From positions 13,245,736 through 13,309,735 of the forward strand of contig JAGGNK010006892.1 in assembly GCA_017590115.1 (NCBI GenBank): 64,000 nucleotides of DNA. Reading direction: 5' to 3'. Both the position numbers and the translations under genes were made by a program. The notes beneath the pieces are model-generated. The model had not been told where the DNA came from, made no database searches, and saw nothing but the letters and a program-made list of their open reading frames with translations. Shown here one piece after another: positions 1 to 12,600 of the stretch. Source of the stretch: Montifringilla adamsi (taxonomy: Eukaryota > Chordata > Aves > Passeriformes > Passeridae). The first letter of the stretch is position 1. Every line of letters begins with the position of its first letter.

Positions 1-583
1 CCAGATGAGAAATGCTTTTTAAAGTTTTACTGGCCTTATGTTCAGCTATTGGTATTTTTGTTATTTCGTTCAAAGCCTTACAACATGGGCTTGAAGTTAA
101 GAAACAAGAAAGTGTGAGCACAAGCCAGTTAGAGCTGAATATTTAAGTCCCTTTCAGAGTAAACAGAACAATGAGAAGTGGCCAAGGTAGCTGCCCCATC
201 TTGGAGTGGTGAGTGACAAACACCACCTTTTCACAGACTGGCTGAGCGCTTCAAAGGGGTAAGTAGAGAAAGCAGCAGAACACAGACAACGTGGTCTAAC
301 AGGAAATGTACAATCTTTCTTACATTTCATTTACACAAATTTACAGTTTTGCAATTTAAATGGCTCTATAATTATGCAAGTGCTTTTTCAAAAATAAACA
401 TATACCAACTCAATGATATTTACACTTTGCAACCTGCTTCAGAATCAGCACGACTTTGCTATAAAGTGAAACTTCAGTGCACTGAAAGTGCAACCTGCCC
501 TTTAGAGTTAACTTCTCTTCCCATGCAAAACCTCAGCAGTGCTCCACTGAGCTTCAGATGGCCTCACTTCAACTTCTTTCTGT
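1..583 (-). other. NPAT: NPAT 3' untranslated region (start of it)
   Basis: This is the sequence immediately downstream of the NPAT TGA (586-584). No minus-strand AATAAA or ATTAAA is present here, so the canonical polyadenylation site probably lies left of the window. No ORF with recognisable similarity and no repeat was seen. How far the UTR extends is inferred. Confidence 0.6.
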
Positions 584-661
584 TCATTCATCGTAATGCA
601 AAGACAACAAGAACTTGTCCACATCCATTCCTGCTGGAAAAGAATTTGGGAGCTTCTTTTT
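584..661 (-). CDS. NPAT: NPAT exon 18, terminal coding exon
   Basis: Encodes residues 1444-1468 and the TGA stop. It starts KKKLPNSFPAG and ends DKFLLSLHYDE, which matches the very conserved vertebrate NPAT C-terminus. This end is reported to bind the SANT-like domain of FLASH (CASP8AP2) in histone locus bodies. The acceptor is CTACAG. It follows a GC-AG intron in phase 0. Confidence 0.96.
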   Translation of the reverse strand, partial: KKKLPNSFPAGMDVDKFLLSLHYDE

Positions 662-3600
662 CTGTAGGAGAGGAAAATAACAACTGCGTTAAATACAAAG
701 AACCTGGGGGGAACTGAAGAGTCTGCAAGCATTCTTTTCTTCCTCATCCTTCCATCCACCTTTTCTCTGTTCCTGCACAAATCTGCCCCAGAACTCAGAC
801 ACTGCCATGTGCCCCGCTCCATGGAATTGAGCATTTTCCAGTCTCAGTGTTTCCGGAGCATGCTAAAACTAAGTATGGGAATGACAAAGTTATACTCCTT
901 TTTGGTTATGTACATCCAAAGACACCTTTTTGTGTCTTACACCTTGGCTACTTGCCTTTAAATCCTCAAGTCAAAGGCGCAGTGCTGCAGTGCTGCATGC
1001 TACAGAGACTGGGAGTTTCACTAACGGAACTAAACAAGGATGCAAGAGCAGCCTGAATTCTAGTAAGGCCTGCTTTGAGTTTGGCTTAATTCTTACATTC
1101 CACCCAAAAACTTGGAATTTAGGAACTCATTCAGTTGTAGGAGAAATAATGTAATTGTCATTGGTGCCTATTTAGAGAGTGAGTAGGAGTTACTCATATG
1201 TATCTGAAGACTAAAACAATTTTAAGAAAGCTTAGTTCAGAGTACACTCAAGAGGCAAAGTTGGAAAACTGACTAATCTAAATAGGGCATCAGGAATTTT
1301 GCACTAGCATCTCTGAACCATTCCATTACAAAGAGTATACACGGAGATACCCAATACATATTTCGAATATTCATTAGAAAAAGTAAATGTTTGTACTTGC
1401 CTTGATTTTCTTTTTTTTGGATGGTGTTGGAGAGCTCTGAAGCTCTTTTCTGTTTGCAGAACGGGAATTTCTCTCCCCCTCATTTAAGTCCTCCAATTTC
1501 CTTTTCTTCACGGTGCTCCTCAAAGCCCTGAACTGCTGGGTGTTGTCCTTGAGGGGGGTTGCAGTGCTAGTCCTTGCGATGGCCGCCCGCGACAGGATCA
1601 TGAGGGTGTGTGCGGCCATGCTGACGCTGTTCTCGCTGCCCGTCTCGCTGGCAGGGCTGCAGGCGGGCAGGTCGGGCGTGGCGGGGGGCACCATGATGCG
1701 GGGCGTGGTGCTGTCCTCGGAGAAGCGCCGGCAGGTCGGCGTGCGGACGCTGTCCGTGGTGTCATCCGCGTGCCTGTCCCCAACGCCAGACGGCGTCCGG
1801 GGCACCGGCAGCTCTCCGTTCTCCATGGTCTTCCCGGTGGGGCTTTGCCACTGAATGTCCTGCAGCATCTCCACACACTGTTTTCCAAACGGGCTGGACA
1901 GGCCGAGGCCTTGGCTGGAAGCTTTAGCAGGTTCTCGCTTCGGCTCCTTCGAGGACAAAGACACAGACATCGATGATTTGCCGCTGCCAGCCCCGTTTGA
2001 CAGCGACCCCTGCTTTTTGTTCAGCTCTTGTACTGAAGCAACTGTCTTCTCATTCCATAAGGCAACGCTCTGTTGGCCGTTTGAGAGTTTGGCGGTGTCC
2101 TGGTTCTTCTGCTTTTCATCAGTATCCCTTCGTAGCTCATTTTCCTTGTTTGCTGTTGTCTTGTGGAAGGGATCTAATGAAAGCCCTGCGGTTGCCACCT
2201 TCCGCTCGGGCTGTGCCTCCTTTGCAGATGTGCCTCTGTTGCTACTGACTTCTGGCCTACACAGAATTCTGGGCAATGTTTTGTCTTTGTCTCTCTTTGG
2301 TACCTGTGCCTTAGCAGAGGAGGATGCAGAGTCAACAGCAAATAAAGGGCTTTCATTTCTTTCTTTCTGGGATGAACTCTTAGGAGCCTGAATTTGGGTG
2401 CTTCCTCCTGGAGCGGGTAGGATGTTATCAAAGCAAAGCACTCTCCTGTGACTCTCACTCTGTCTTGAATTTGAGCTTGTGCTCTCTGCTGGTGCAACAG
2501 GTAAATTCTCTTCCACTTTCTTTCCTGGTTCTGCACTGGTAAGCTTGTCATAATTTCCAGCCCTGAAAACAAGATGAAAACATTTAATGTTTATTCTTAC
2601 TAGGTAAGTTAATTTCAGCTGGCTGGAAGTCCCCACCCATCCCTCTAAAAAGCTCTCTCCATCCTAAATACAAGTATTTTATCAACACTTATGTGTCTTT
2701 ATAGACCAAGAGTAAGGAATGACAACTGCAGAAAGCTCAGAGAACGCTTTCTTGGCAAAAGGGTAAGAAACAGTCTGTACACTGAACAATTAGGTAGGCT
2801 GGGGCTCTTCAGCCTGGGAAGAGACATCACTGAGGGGAAATGCAACAGAGCTCTGAAGAAAGCTCACAAAATGGACACTATCTGCTGCACCTTCCAGTAA
2901 AAAAACTAAGGGCATGAAATAACACTGCTGTTAGGTTCAAAACACAACACAAGGAGGTCTAGACAGTATACATAACTAAACCTGGGAACTTCTTTACCTT
3001 GGGATATTTGTGGATGCTGGTAGCTTACTTGACTTCAAAAAGAAACTGAGTGCATTCATGACAGGACAGTCCATCCCAGAATACTACTTACGGCTCTGGA
3101 ATCTTGGAGCTGAAATTCCTAAGAGACTGCCAGAATATACTGGACAATGTAATCACATGTGTGCCTTGTACTCTTGCTATGCACTTGCTGTGCATGGTGG
3201 GACACTGAGCAAGAGAACAGTGGGCATCTGGACAAGAGCATCCAAACTCCCTGGGGCGTGGTCTCCACCTGACAACCAGCCCCATCCTGTGAAAAAGCCA
3301 CCACTGCACTGTGGAAAGAAAAATGTTCCTGCTCTGTCAGCTCATACCACTGTTCTGTCTGTGCCCTCTTCCTGGCTTATGCTGCATTTCCAAGAGAACC
3401 TTTGGCATCACTCATCTATACCTGTATGGCTCTCCCCCTGCACATAAGCCTCTATGATTTCTAAGAGGAAAAGTCATGGTTTTGGGATGCCAACTTTGGT
3501 ACCTTTGAAATGGCAGAAAAGGTCTGAGTGGTAGCAGTTTGTTTTACTTCCATGAAATTTGAGATGAGACAGAGGGTAGAAAGGGTAAGAAAGAAATTAC

Positions 3601-6600
3601 ACGTCTTTGCAGGGAAGATTTTGCTGTCTTTGCTATGCAAAACATACATCTAGAGATCAATTAAAGATAACAGAAAGCTGAATTACCGAAGTGGTACGAT
3701 CCAAGATCTTGCTTCTGGGTTTTTTAAAAAAATCAGTACTTTTTGTGTGCATGTATATGGTATAACTTGATGTATGGTTGGGTTTTTTTAATAGGTTGAC
3801 TTTAATGGTCCTGTTTTGTCTCCACTTTTCCAACATTTTAAGTGAGCTCTAAATAGGTAGTTTTTTTTAAAGTATGTGCTAGTTTTCCAATTCAAAAAAC
3901 CCTAGCACATACTTTAAAAACTAAGCACATACTTTTAAAAGTATTTCACCTCTTGTATTTAAACTGAACTTCTGATCTCCTCCTACACTCTTTTGCTCAT
4001 TCCAACATCCTTTTCTTTCAGAAGTCCATTAATGGTGAGGAGAGTTACTACTGCAGTCTTGCTTCTTTCTCTCATTTGCCCAACAGAAAAGTAGTACCTA
4101 CCCCAAGAAATTTAGTTATGCTCATCAACAAAGTTAGCATGCTCTTGTCCTCACCATCTCTGCACTCAGTTCTCACTATTTAAATGACCAAGCAGAGTTC
4201 TAACCTACACAGCTGGAACACAGATGCAGAACCCAATCTAATAAACTCTGCTGGATCTGGGTCAGAAAATGGTAAAGGGAGTGACACTACACTACAAAAC
4301 CATGGGTGCCACTCATGTGAAAAGAAAAAAACAAAGGTTTTAGTCGTTTAAACCTCACAGTAAATGTAACAGGCAATTCTCCTAGCTTAGACTCCACTCA
4401 AACAATTTTTATTTGATAATTGAGACAGGAGACAGTGAAGACAAAGCCGTACAAAATTAACACAGTAACAGTGACAAGACAATTCTAGCACAGGCTGCAG
4501 CAGTCCCAGCACACATCTGTATCAATACTCCTAGCAGACAGGCAGCAGGAAAGGGGGTACTGCTTATGCTGCTACTAAAAAAAGCTCCTCTCTTCACCAG
4601 TACTGGATGAAGAAATTCACAACAGGAAAAAGAAAGCCAGTTTCAATACTTAGCATTACTGACCTCTGTGTCCGTGGATTTGCATGGTTCAAAGGCTCAG
4701 CTACATTTGGTACCAGTTTTCCTGGAACAACAGATGAAGTATTAATGAATAACAGGTAAATAATTTCACAGTTTTAGTACAATGACATTTCACCTGACAG
4801 AGAACCAATAAAGCAAAACCCAGCAACAAACTCTGCAGTATTTCATAACTTTAAACTTTACTAATTAGTAGACTAGTAAAGGTCCCCAACTAAGAAAAAA
4901 GGAGAAGCTTGCTGTCTACACTTAGATAATACACAGCCCTGGCAAGACAAAACAAACTATCCTGAACTTAAAAATGCACAGTGGGGATTTCCAGGTAGAA
5001 GGAAATTAACACAGGGAACTCTCAGCTATCCATCAGCAAACCAGAATGCAAGCTACTATACAATCCAAGCTTTTATCTTAATTTGAAATTTCATTTTATT
5101 TTCATTTTTATGTGCAAACCTAGTCTTTTTTAAAAAGGCAGATAGGCTAAAGCACAAGTTGTCCTTATAATTCAATGTTTCTATTTTCAATTATTTTTCT
5201 TTACCCCTTTCCAACACTGAGATAGGAACATAACTCCAGTCTTGTCACAATTAACAATTTAAAGCAAGGTCTCAATGAAAAGAATATACAGAAGCATATG
5301 CCTGAAAGGGCAAAAGGAAAACAGACAGTAGAGTGCATTTTTTATATAAACATGCAACACTTCTAATAAATATTCTTCCTTAATAAATTTTTAGAACTGA
5401 TGACTCTTCTTATATCTTCCTTACTACGTGGCTTGGTTCCAATGGCAGGAGTAAACTACTTAAAACCAACAAGATGAAAAATAACCAGAAACATAAAGAA
5501 AAGTAAACTTTTAAAACTGCCTGAGAGCCTTGAAACATTACATTTTGGTAATAAGCTTGATGCAAAAACTGGAATTATGTTACACGCTGGAAGTTGTTTG
5601 TAAACTGACCTAACAGGAGTCACTAACTGCAGGTACAGACCTCTCTCGAGACAGCCCAGCAGCTGCCAGGAATAGAAGCAGAGATATTTATAAAACTTTT
5701 TTTACTTGGAACTGACTTAGAACCCTCTGCTTTTCTTCTGCACCTCTCAAGAACGCAAGGCAGGCACCTGTAGTATTCCTGTTTCTTGCTCCAGGAATCT
5801 TCTGTGATTTGGGAGGGATGGGAAGCTTTGGGACACTTCCGTTGCACACTGGATTAGCCACAGGCATGTGAAGAACCTTGAAAAAAAAGAAAATATTCTA
5901 TTACATTTTACCAAAGTACTTCTTATCACTGCAGCTTTAATCCTGAAAATCTTTATTTGTGATGTGCTACCTGGCAGGCAGGTGCTGAGAACGTATTTCC
6001 ATTCTGTCCTACTACGGAGAGAGGTATCATTCCCACCATTCCTTGCAAAACTGGCTGCACTGGAGATGCAATTATAATGGCAGAACCTAAAAAATACCAA
6101 AGTGTTTAGATTGTACAGAAACTAAAAATACTTCAGTTAAAAGAAAAGCTTCTTAAAATTATGTATGGCAAGAAAACCTGTGGCAAGAAAAGCTCCGGAT
6201 TTTTAGAAAAACTTCTGTCCTTTGCTATAGTTCACTACTAGAAAAAAGGGTAAGCACCAGTTTTGTTTTTAGTTTATAAGGAATTCCTTAGTTAAAGTCT
6301 GTTTTCCTTTTTAAGAGGTAGCTCCAAATAAAGCATGATAAATCTCAACATTTAAACTTTAAATTAAAGTGACTTATAAAAACCAGTAAATGTAACATTA
6401 AGTATCTTATTTAGCTGCCAGATATATGGGAACTAGAAAATATGGAAACTATCCTAGCACATTAATTGAAAAGTGGAAGAATATTTTCAAAAGTGAAAGG
6501 AAACTGTTCCTCTCTCTATGACAGAAGCATTGAAAGTCAGAGTTGCATAAAGAAATCCTAATGGCAGAAAAGGCTGTCATCCTAAAACCTTGCACGTACT

Positions 6601-9600
6601 GGCCTCTGACCTCAATGAAATGACTACACACAGAAATTCAAAGGTAACTGCAAAAAAGTTCATAGTTTTTGAAAGAAATCTAAATGTGGTGAAAGAAATC
6701 TAAATGTGGTGATTACAGCTGGTTTATAGCTGTTTTTTTCACTTCAAAAAGCACTCAAAATTTTTATTGCTGTAGTAATAAAAATGCTTGTATGGATTTT
6801 AAATCATGGAAAGAAATAATGTTATACTTTCATATTTACTTAAATGTACTTCTAATGCAGACTAGGTTTTGATATATGAAACAAAACCGAGGAAGTGATT
6901 TGGGAAGGACTAGATACATCTACCCAGTTATCTACACGAAATATGGATACCTATAACACAAAGCATTCCATTTATAACAGGAATCTTATTAAAATAAAAA
7001 CCTGTTTTATTTAGCCAAAGTAATGGAATCCTTTCCAGTGTAAATCAAAATATGCTTCCTACATCTAATGCTGCTAAAATTGTATCAGTTAAGCTTCTGA
7101 AATACGAGGCTTTTTTTATTCAAAGCAGCCTGATCAATGACTGCTTGCAGTTTTATTTCATTTCTGCTAGCAACTAATATACTAAAAAAAAAGTAACTGT
7201 TGGATAGTTTCAAGTGGCAGACAATGAAGTTTAAAAATTGTTTACTTTTAATGCACTTAGGGGACAAACAAAAATAACAAGTCCACCATGTAAACACCAC
7301 ATTTACAGTAATTTCCTAATAATGAGATTACCCTGTGGGAAGTTTGGGGAGACAGTCTGGTTTGCTGGAAATGTATTGCTGGATCTGGGAGGAGTCCGCA
7401 ACTGTTGTACAGCTGGAGCTTGGGAGGCCAGTGGCATAGAACTGCCAGGCAATACAACTACATTTGATGGTGTTACAGCTGCACCCAAGGTTGCTGGATC
7501 AGTCATACACGTGGCTATGTAAAGGTTGCTTGAGTTCCCAAAAGCTGTGCTTGTGGCTGGCATCAACTGTATAAATCCCCCTTCACTGGAAAGATGAGTT
7601 GAACTTGCAACTGAAAAACCAGCGCAGTCTTCATTCGCAGTGTTAACTGAGGTGACCACAGGATCCTTAGGTCTAAGCACAAGAAGATTCTGCTCTGCCA
7701 GAGCTGAATCCACATTTTTTTCTGTGTCTTCTGAAGTCAGACATTTGGGCAGGCCTGCAGTTTTGGTTGGGGATTTGGCTGGAGATGACAATATTATAGT
7801 AGGCAAATTTTCTCCTGTGATGCTGGAAACAGCATTATTTAGCTCTGTGTCTGATGCAATAAACGGATCATCACTGATGATGATCTTGAGGGACATTATA
7901 TTAGAAGGATCAACATCCATCGGTTGACTACTGGAAGATACGCTGCTTATACTTTTGGCCTCAGTACCTGACTCCTCTGCTGAGGATGCAGTTTCAGGGA
8001 GAGGAGAGTGACATATTTCAGAGGTAGTAAGATTGTTTTCAGTGGATACTACAGAAATGTCTGTACATGCATTATTACCAGACGAGAAATATAAATTATC
8101 AGTGTCTACTTTTGTAGAAGATGAGGGTTCTTGCATCTCTCCTTGTGTACCTTCTGTGTTTGGCAGTTCTGAAGGGAGGTTAAAGTCGTTCTTACAAGGC
8201 TTATCAAGTGTATGCTGATCATTTGAGTAAGTTTTGTTAGAAGTATCAACAACTTCAAGCTGCAACTCTGTTTTGTCAAGATCTGTGATGTCCACTGCAG
8301 ATCCCGCAGCACAGTCTGCCTGTGTGCTCTGGTCCTGATGGTTGGAGGGGTGGCTGGAGCTCTCCTGTGAAACACCAGGCAAGGCAGCTGGATCACTGGT
8401 TACAGTCTGCTCTTTTCCTGCCTCTGCCAATGGGCTAGAAATGGATGAGATGCTTTTTCTCAGCAGAGCACTGTGGCCAGGGCTCCCATCAGAAGGGCTT
8501 CCAGGATGTCTTTTTTCAGACAGTGATGTATCTGGTGACAACGGACATTTACTTCCTGAATCAGTTTTGTTTTCACCAGCTATAGTATCCTCTGCCACTG
8601 AAATCAAAGGAATCTGTGGAGTACCAGAATGAACATATTCTAAATTAGGACTACTTTGAGAACTATCATTTTGTGGGCCTTTTTCAATTTCCATAGCACT
8701 CTCCCTTTCAGATACTAATGTAGACGACTCTTTTGTCATGTAAGTATCTGCACACTGTTCGTTACACTTGTTATCAGAACTTGGTCTCTTGTTAGGTTCA
8801 GTCAAATCAGACACTGAGTCAAAAGCAATTTCAAGCTCTCTAATATGTTCAGGGGTAATGGCTGTAAGTACTTCAGTCTGCTTCTCTGGTCTACAGTTTC
8901 CATGCAGCTCTTCACTGGCTGGATTCTTCTGAGCCATATCATCATCATTAATGCTGGTCTTCAAGGCACATGATGCTTCTCCTAACTGAAAGCCTTTACA
9001 GGATAGTGGTTCTGTAGAATTATCACCTGTAAAAGACAGAATTAACCAGTTCCATAATTATGAGAACAGATGATCCTTTTAAGAGCATTTAAGAAATACC
9101 TATCAGTTCAATGGAAAACTATTTCCCATGAAACTAAGTGGCAATAATATTACTCATCCTTACATTCAAGTTGAGGGGAATATATATAAAAAATGTACGT
9201 ACACTAGATAATCTGGAAAATCAATTTGTACATTACTAAGTACACACATAACATGTAAATATCTCTGGTCACTACATCAGATTTCCAGAAGCACAAAATC
9301 TATCTCATGATAAAAACCTCTTGGCTCTACTTCTCATATACTTTCACTAAATACCTGCTACTCATGGACTATTTTTAAGAATGGTGGAGACAGACTAACA
9401 TTCCCTTTGTCCAGAGTAAGACTCTTTTTGTGTATTAATTAACAGATATATTACAGAATAGAGATAAAAGATTAATATGGTTAGATGTAAAATATTCTCT
9501 TTATGTGCTCCCCAATGGATACTGCAAGGCATCCATTTATTGATAGTCTGCTTGCATTAAGGAGCTTATCAAGTACAATTTTAAAGTACACTGATGGGAC

Positions 9601-12600
9601 TACTGTTAAATTTAATAGATTGAAACTTTGTAACAGGCCAGGTGTATCTGTATGTTCACGCAATGTAAATGTCCACAGGGATATTACCAGTGAAAAAATA
9701 AAATTCTACAATGTACAAATTGTCTGAAAATATTTTCATAATGAAAAGTTAACAGAGAAATTTTAGAGGAAAAAAACCCCACGTACATCTGTTAGTTTCT
9801 TCTGTTCCTAAAGAACTTCCAAATGTTTCCAGGCCATCCTCAGCCACCAGGATTTCATTCTCTACTCCACTCCGACCAGAAATAACAGCAGGTAGGTTCT
9901 TGTTTACCTTGCTCTTTCCTATTTTCAAAATAAAGCATGAAGAATGGTTAAATATGTAATTTTCTACATACATGTCATCACTGCCTTTTAAATGGACCAC
10001 AATGTAAAGATCTCCTTATAGTTCATGTGAGGATACCCCTGAAAATTTTACAACAGCAAACAAGTATAAACTATCATCCTTCAGAGCAGGAATGTCTAAA
10101 ATAACAGCAATAAAACAATCACTGAGCCAGCACAATCCCAGAATATCAGCCACAGAAAAATGCTGTATTTTATAGCTGTATATAAATGTATCTAAGAATC
10201 TAATTCTGTATTAAGGCATACCAATGTCATTTCCCTTGCAAGAGGCCTTCTTTTGCTTTGTCAAGCAATGCTTGGGAAAGCTCATCATTCAGGATGCTTT
10301 ACAGTAAGGGTATAACTGAGTACAATGTAGCCTACCATAATCAAACCAGTCAAACAGAGCCTGGAAAGCTGGATCTGACTCTGTCTGCTCCAGAATGTCC
10401 TGGATAGCCTCTTCTGACATATGAATTTCACCCTGAGAAAAGACACGATATATAGAACTGTTAGTTACTTCCATAACCTAAAAAGAAAAATAGACAAGAA
10501 GTGTTTTCTTTTCTGACTGTTTTTAGTTCTATTATTTCTGCTCAGCACAGAAACAAAAAGACTAATGCTGGGAACATTTCTGCCACAAATTTAAAAAATC
10601 TTAGTGATTGAAGTTGAAGAAATAAGGTTCTCCAAAACTCAAATGTGTCTGTCAGACATCACCCCCACCATGTGTGTACTGGAGTATTCTCCACATAATG
10701 GCCAGCACTAACCAAAAAGGAAGACTAAATCTCAGGCTACACTGGAAGCTTATGCACCAGCTTACGCTTATGTGGTATGGATGCTGTGAGCCTGTACAAG
10801 GAAACTACTGGTAAAAAAAATCCCCAAATTAATCCTAATTTCTTCGGTTTGAATGTTCTATATATCTAGAAGCCAACACTAGGTAAATGGAAGTTTTATT
10901 TCATATACTCATTACATGTTCTATAATATAGCCTCCAACTGCTTCGTTGTGGAAGGCATTTTGGAAAGCACGGCTACATGGGACAGTGCGGGAAGGCTCC
11001 TGATTCTTGTTCTGTGGCAGCCCAGGAATGAAATGAGTATCCGGTACATACTCAACCAATTAAATACAAAGTTTCTCCTGCCTTTCTGGAAACCCTCTAA
11101 GCAATCTCCAACCTTTGATATATATCTCCACCTTTTCTGCTATCCATCTCCACCTTTAAGTGTGGATATTCCATGTTATATCCTTGATTTTGTCTCAGCA
11201 ACTCCAACCAAACCAAGAAGCTGCTTTATTTCTGCTCAGAAGAATGGAGTACAGCTTTTTAGCTCTGTATTTTGATAACAACCGACCTAAAATCACCAAG
11301 CAACAGAAGAATAGCAGACACCTCTACTTCATAAACAGGAAACTGCCTCTACTCTCCTGTCTTTCTCATGAAGGCTGTGAAATTTCCCTCATTATAAGTC
11401 CTTTTTAATTCTGTGATTGCCAGCTGGAGACTTTCAGAAAAATGAAGGGAGAACACTGTAATTATGTTGAGTTTGTAGAAGCAGAACACACATTTCCTCC
11501 AAAAGCAAGAAAATAATAAATTTGAAGAAAAAGCATCATTATTTAGGCTCCAAAAATAACTGCTCTTGCTGCACTAAATGATCCATGCTTATCTTGGAGC
11601 AAATCACAAAATCAGATCAGATTAAATGTTTTTGGAGACAGCAAGGTATTTTAAATACTTTTTTTCTTCTCTAAGGCTATTGATTATATCCCCAGTCAGA
11701 AGCTGGTAGCCAATTACTGATATGAAAGATTAAGGGAGAAGCAGGCAGCTGGTGCCTGGGACAGAATTCTTAAGCCCAGTCTGAGTGTAGGGCTACCAGC
11801 TAATTACTGCCAGAAGCAATCCCACTCCCTTGGCTTCAACCCGGCTGCATGCTAATGCTGCCTTGGACAGGCACTGGGAATGAATTCAGAATGCTAAACT
11901 GGCACAAAGTGAGCTCCTGCAGAATGCCACTGTTCTGCCAGCTCAGCTGCTCGAACCTGCCCTGCACCACACAAGGTCAGAGGTCACACCTCTGCAAGGG
12001 AAGCTGTGGAGCTGCCCCTGCACAGAGGGGAGCATCAGGGAGGCTCAGCTGTGCTGGCAAACAGAAACAAAAAAGAAAGGACAGGAAGAGGAGAGAATAT
12101 TCTCAGATGTCAGAGGTTCAGCATAGTTCCATCATTCTCACATGCCTGGTCCTAAAAACAATGTGAACAGGGCAATCTACACCTACCTGAAGTCCAAGGA
12201 TTTCATCAATAGAAGTCTCCTGTTCTGTGGGACCACTGTCTGTCTGTTTAGGGACCTGAGCAACACTGCCATCACTGCAACACGTACATCATTAGTTCAA
12301 AACTCAAAAATAAATAAAATAAGAATACATATTAAGTTTAAAGGTTCCTTTTATTACCTCCCCAGGATTTTGTTAATGTTTTCAGCGAGCTTCTCCTGAA
12401 GAGATTTGTTGCTCAAGATTTTTTCTCTGGCATTTTCAATAACCAGTTGCTGGAAAACAGTTTTGAAGTGGTCAGGTTTCTATTTTTAACATCACTAGAA
12501 AAGGAGCATGAATTTCTGACTAACCAGTAAAAAATAATTAAAAAATCAATTCAAAGAGAGAAGACTTTTATAACAGAGAGTCATCTGTGACTGCACTACA

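Larger units (their letters stand above)
2563..4663 (-). other. NPAT: NPAT intron 16
   Basis: A long intron that holds an old CR1 3' end on the plus strand (about 2790-3260) and a short A/T-rich inverted repeat (3864-3920). The remainder, about 3950-4660, shows nothing recognisable. Confidence 0.85.

Noticed and set aside
349..717. 122-codon plus-strand ORF
   Set aside because: It lies across the NPAT terminal exon and 3' UTR in antisense. The NPAT C-terminus on the minus strand is unmistakable, and this ORF matches nothing known to me.
1513..1976. Plus-strand ORFs of 113 and 122 codons opposite NPAT exon 17
   Set aside because: They overlap the GC-rich conserved NPAT coding exon on the other strand; long antisense frames are expected from the GC-rich composition. 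There is no splice or promoter support and no similarity.
3010..3447. 145-codon plus-strand ORF
   Set aside because: It starts within a CR1 3' region inside NPAT intron 16 and has no domain or splice support.
11740..12166. GC-richer block with a 105-codon ORF in NPAT intron 10
   Set aside because: No recognised protein or repeat family, no exon-like splice sites in phase with NPAT. It is left as an unexplained composition change.
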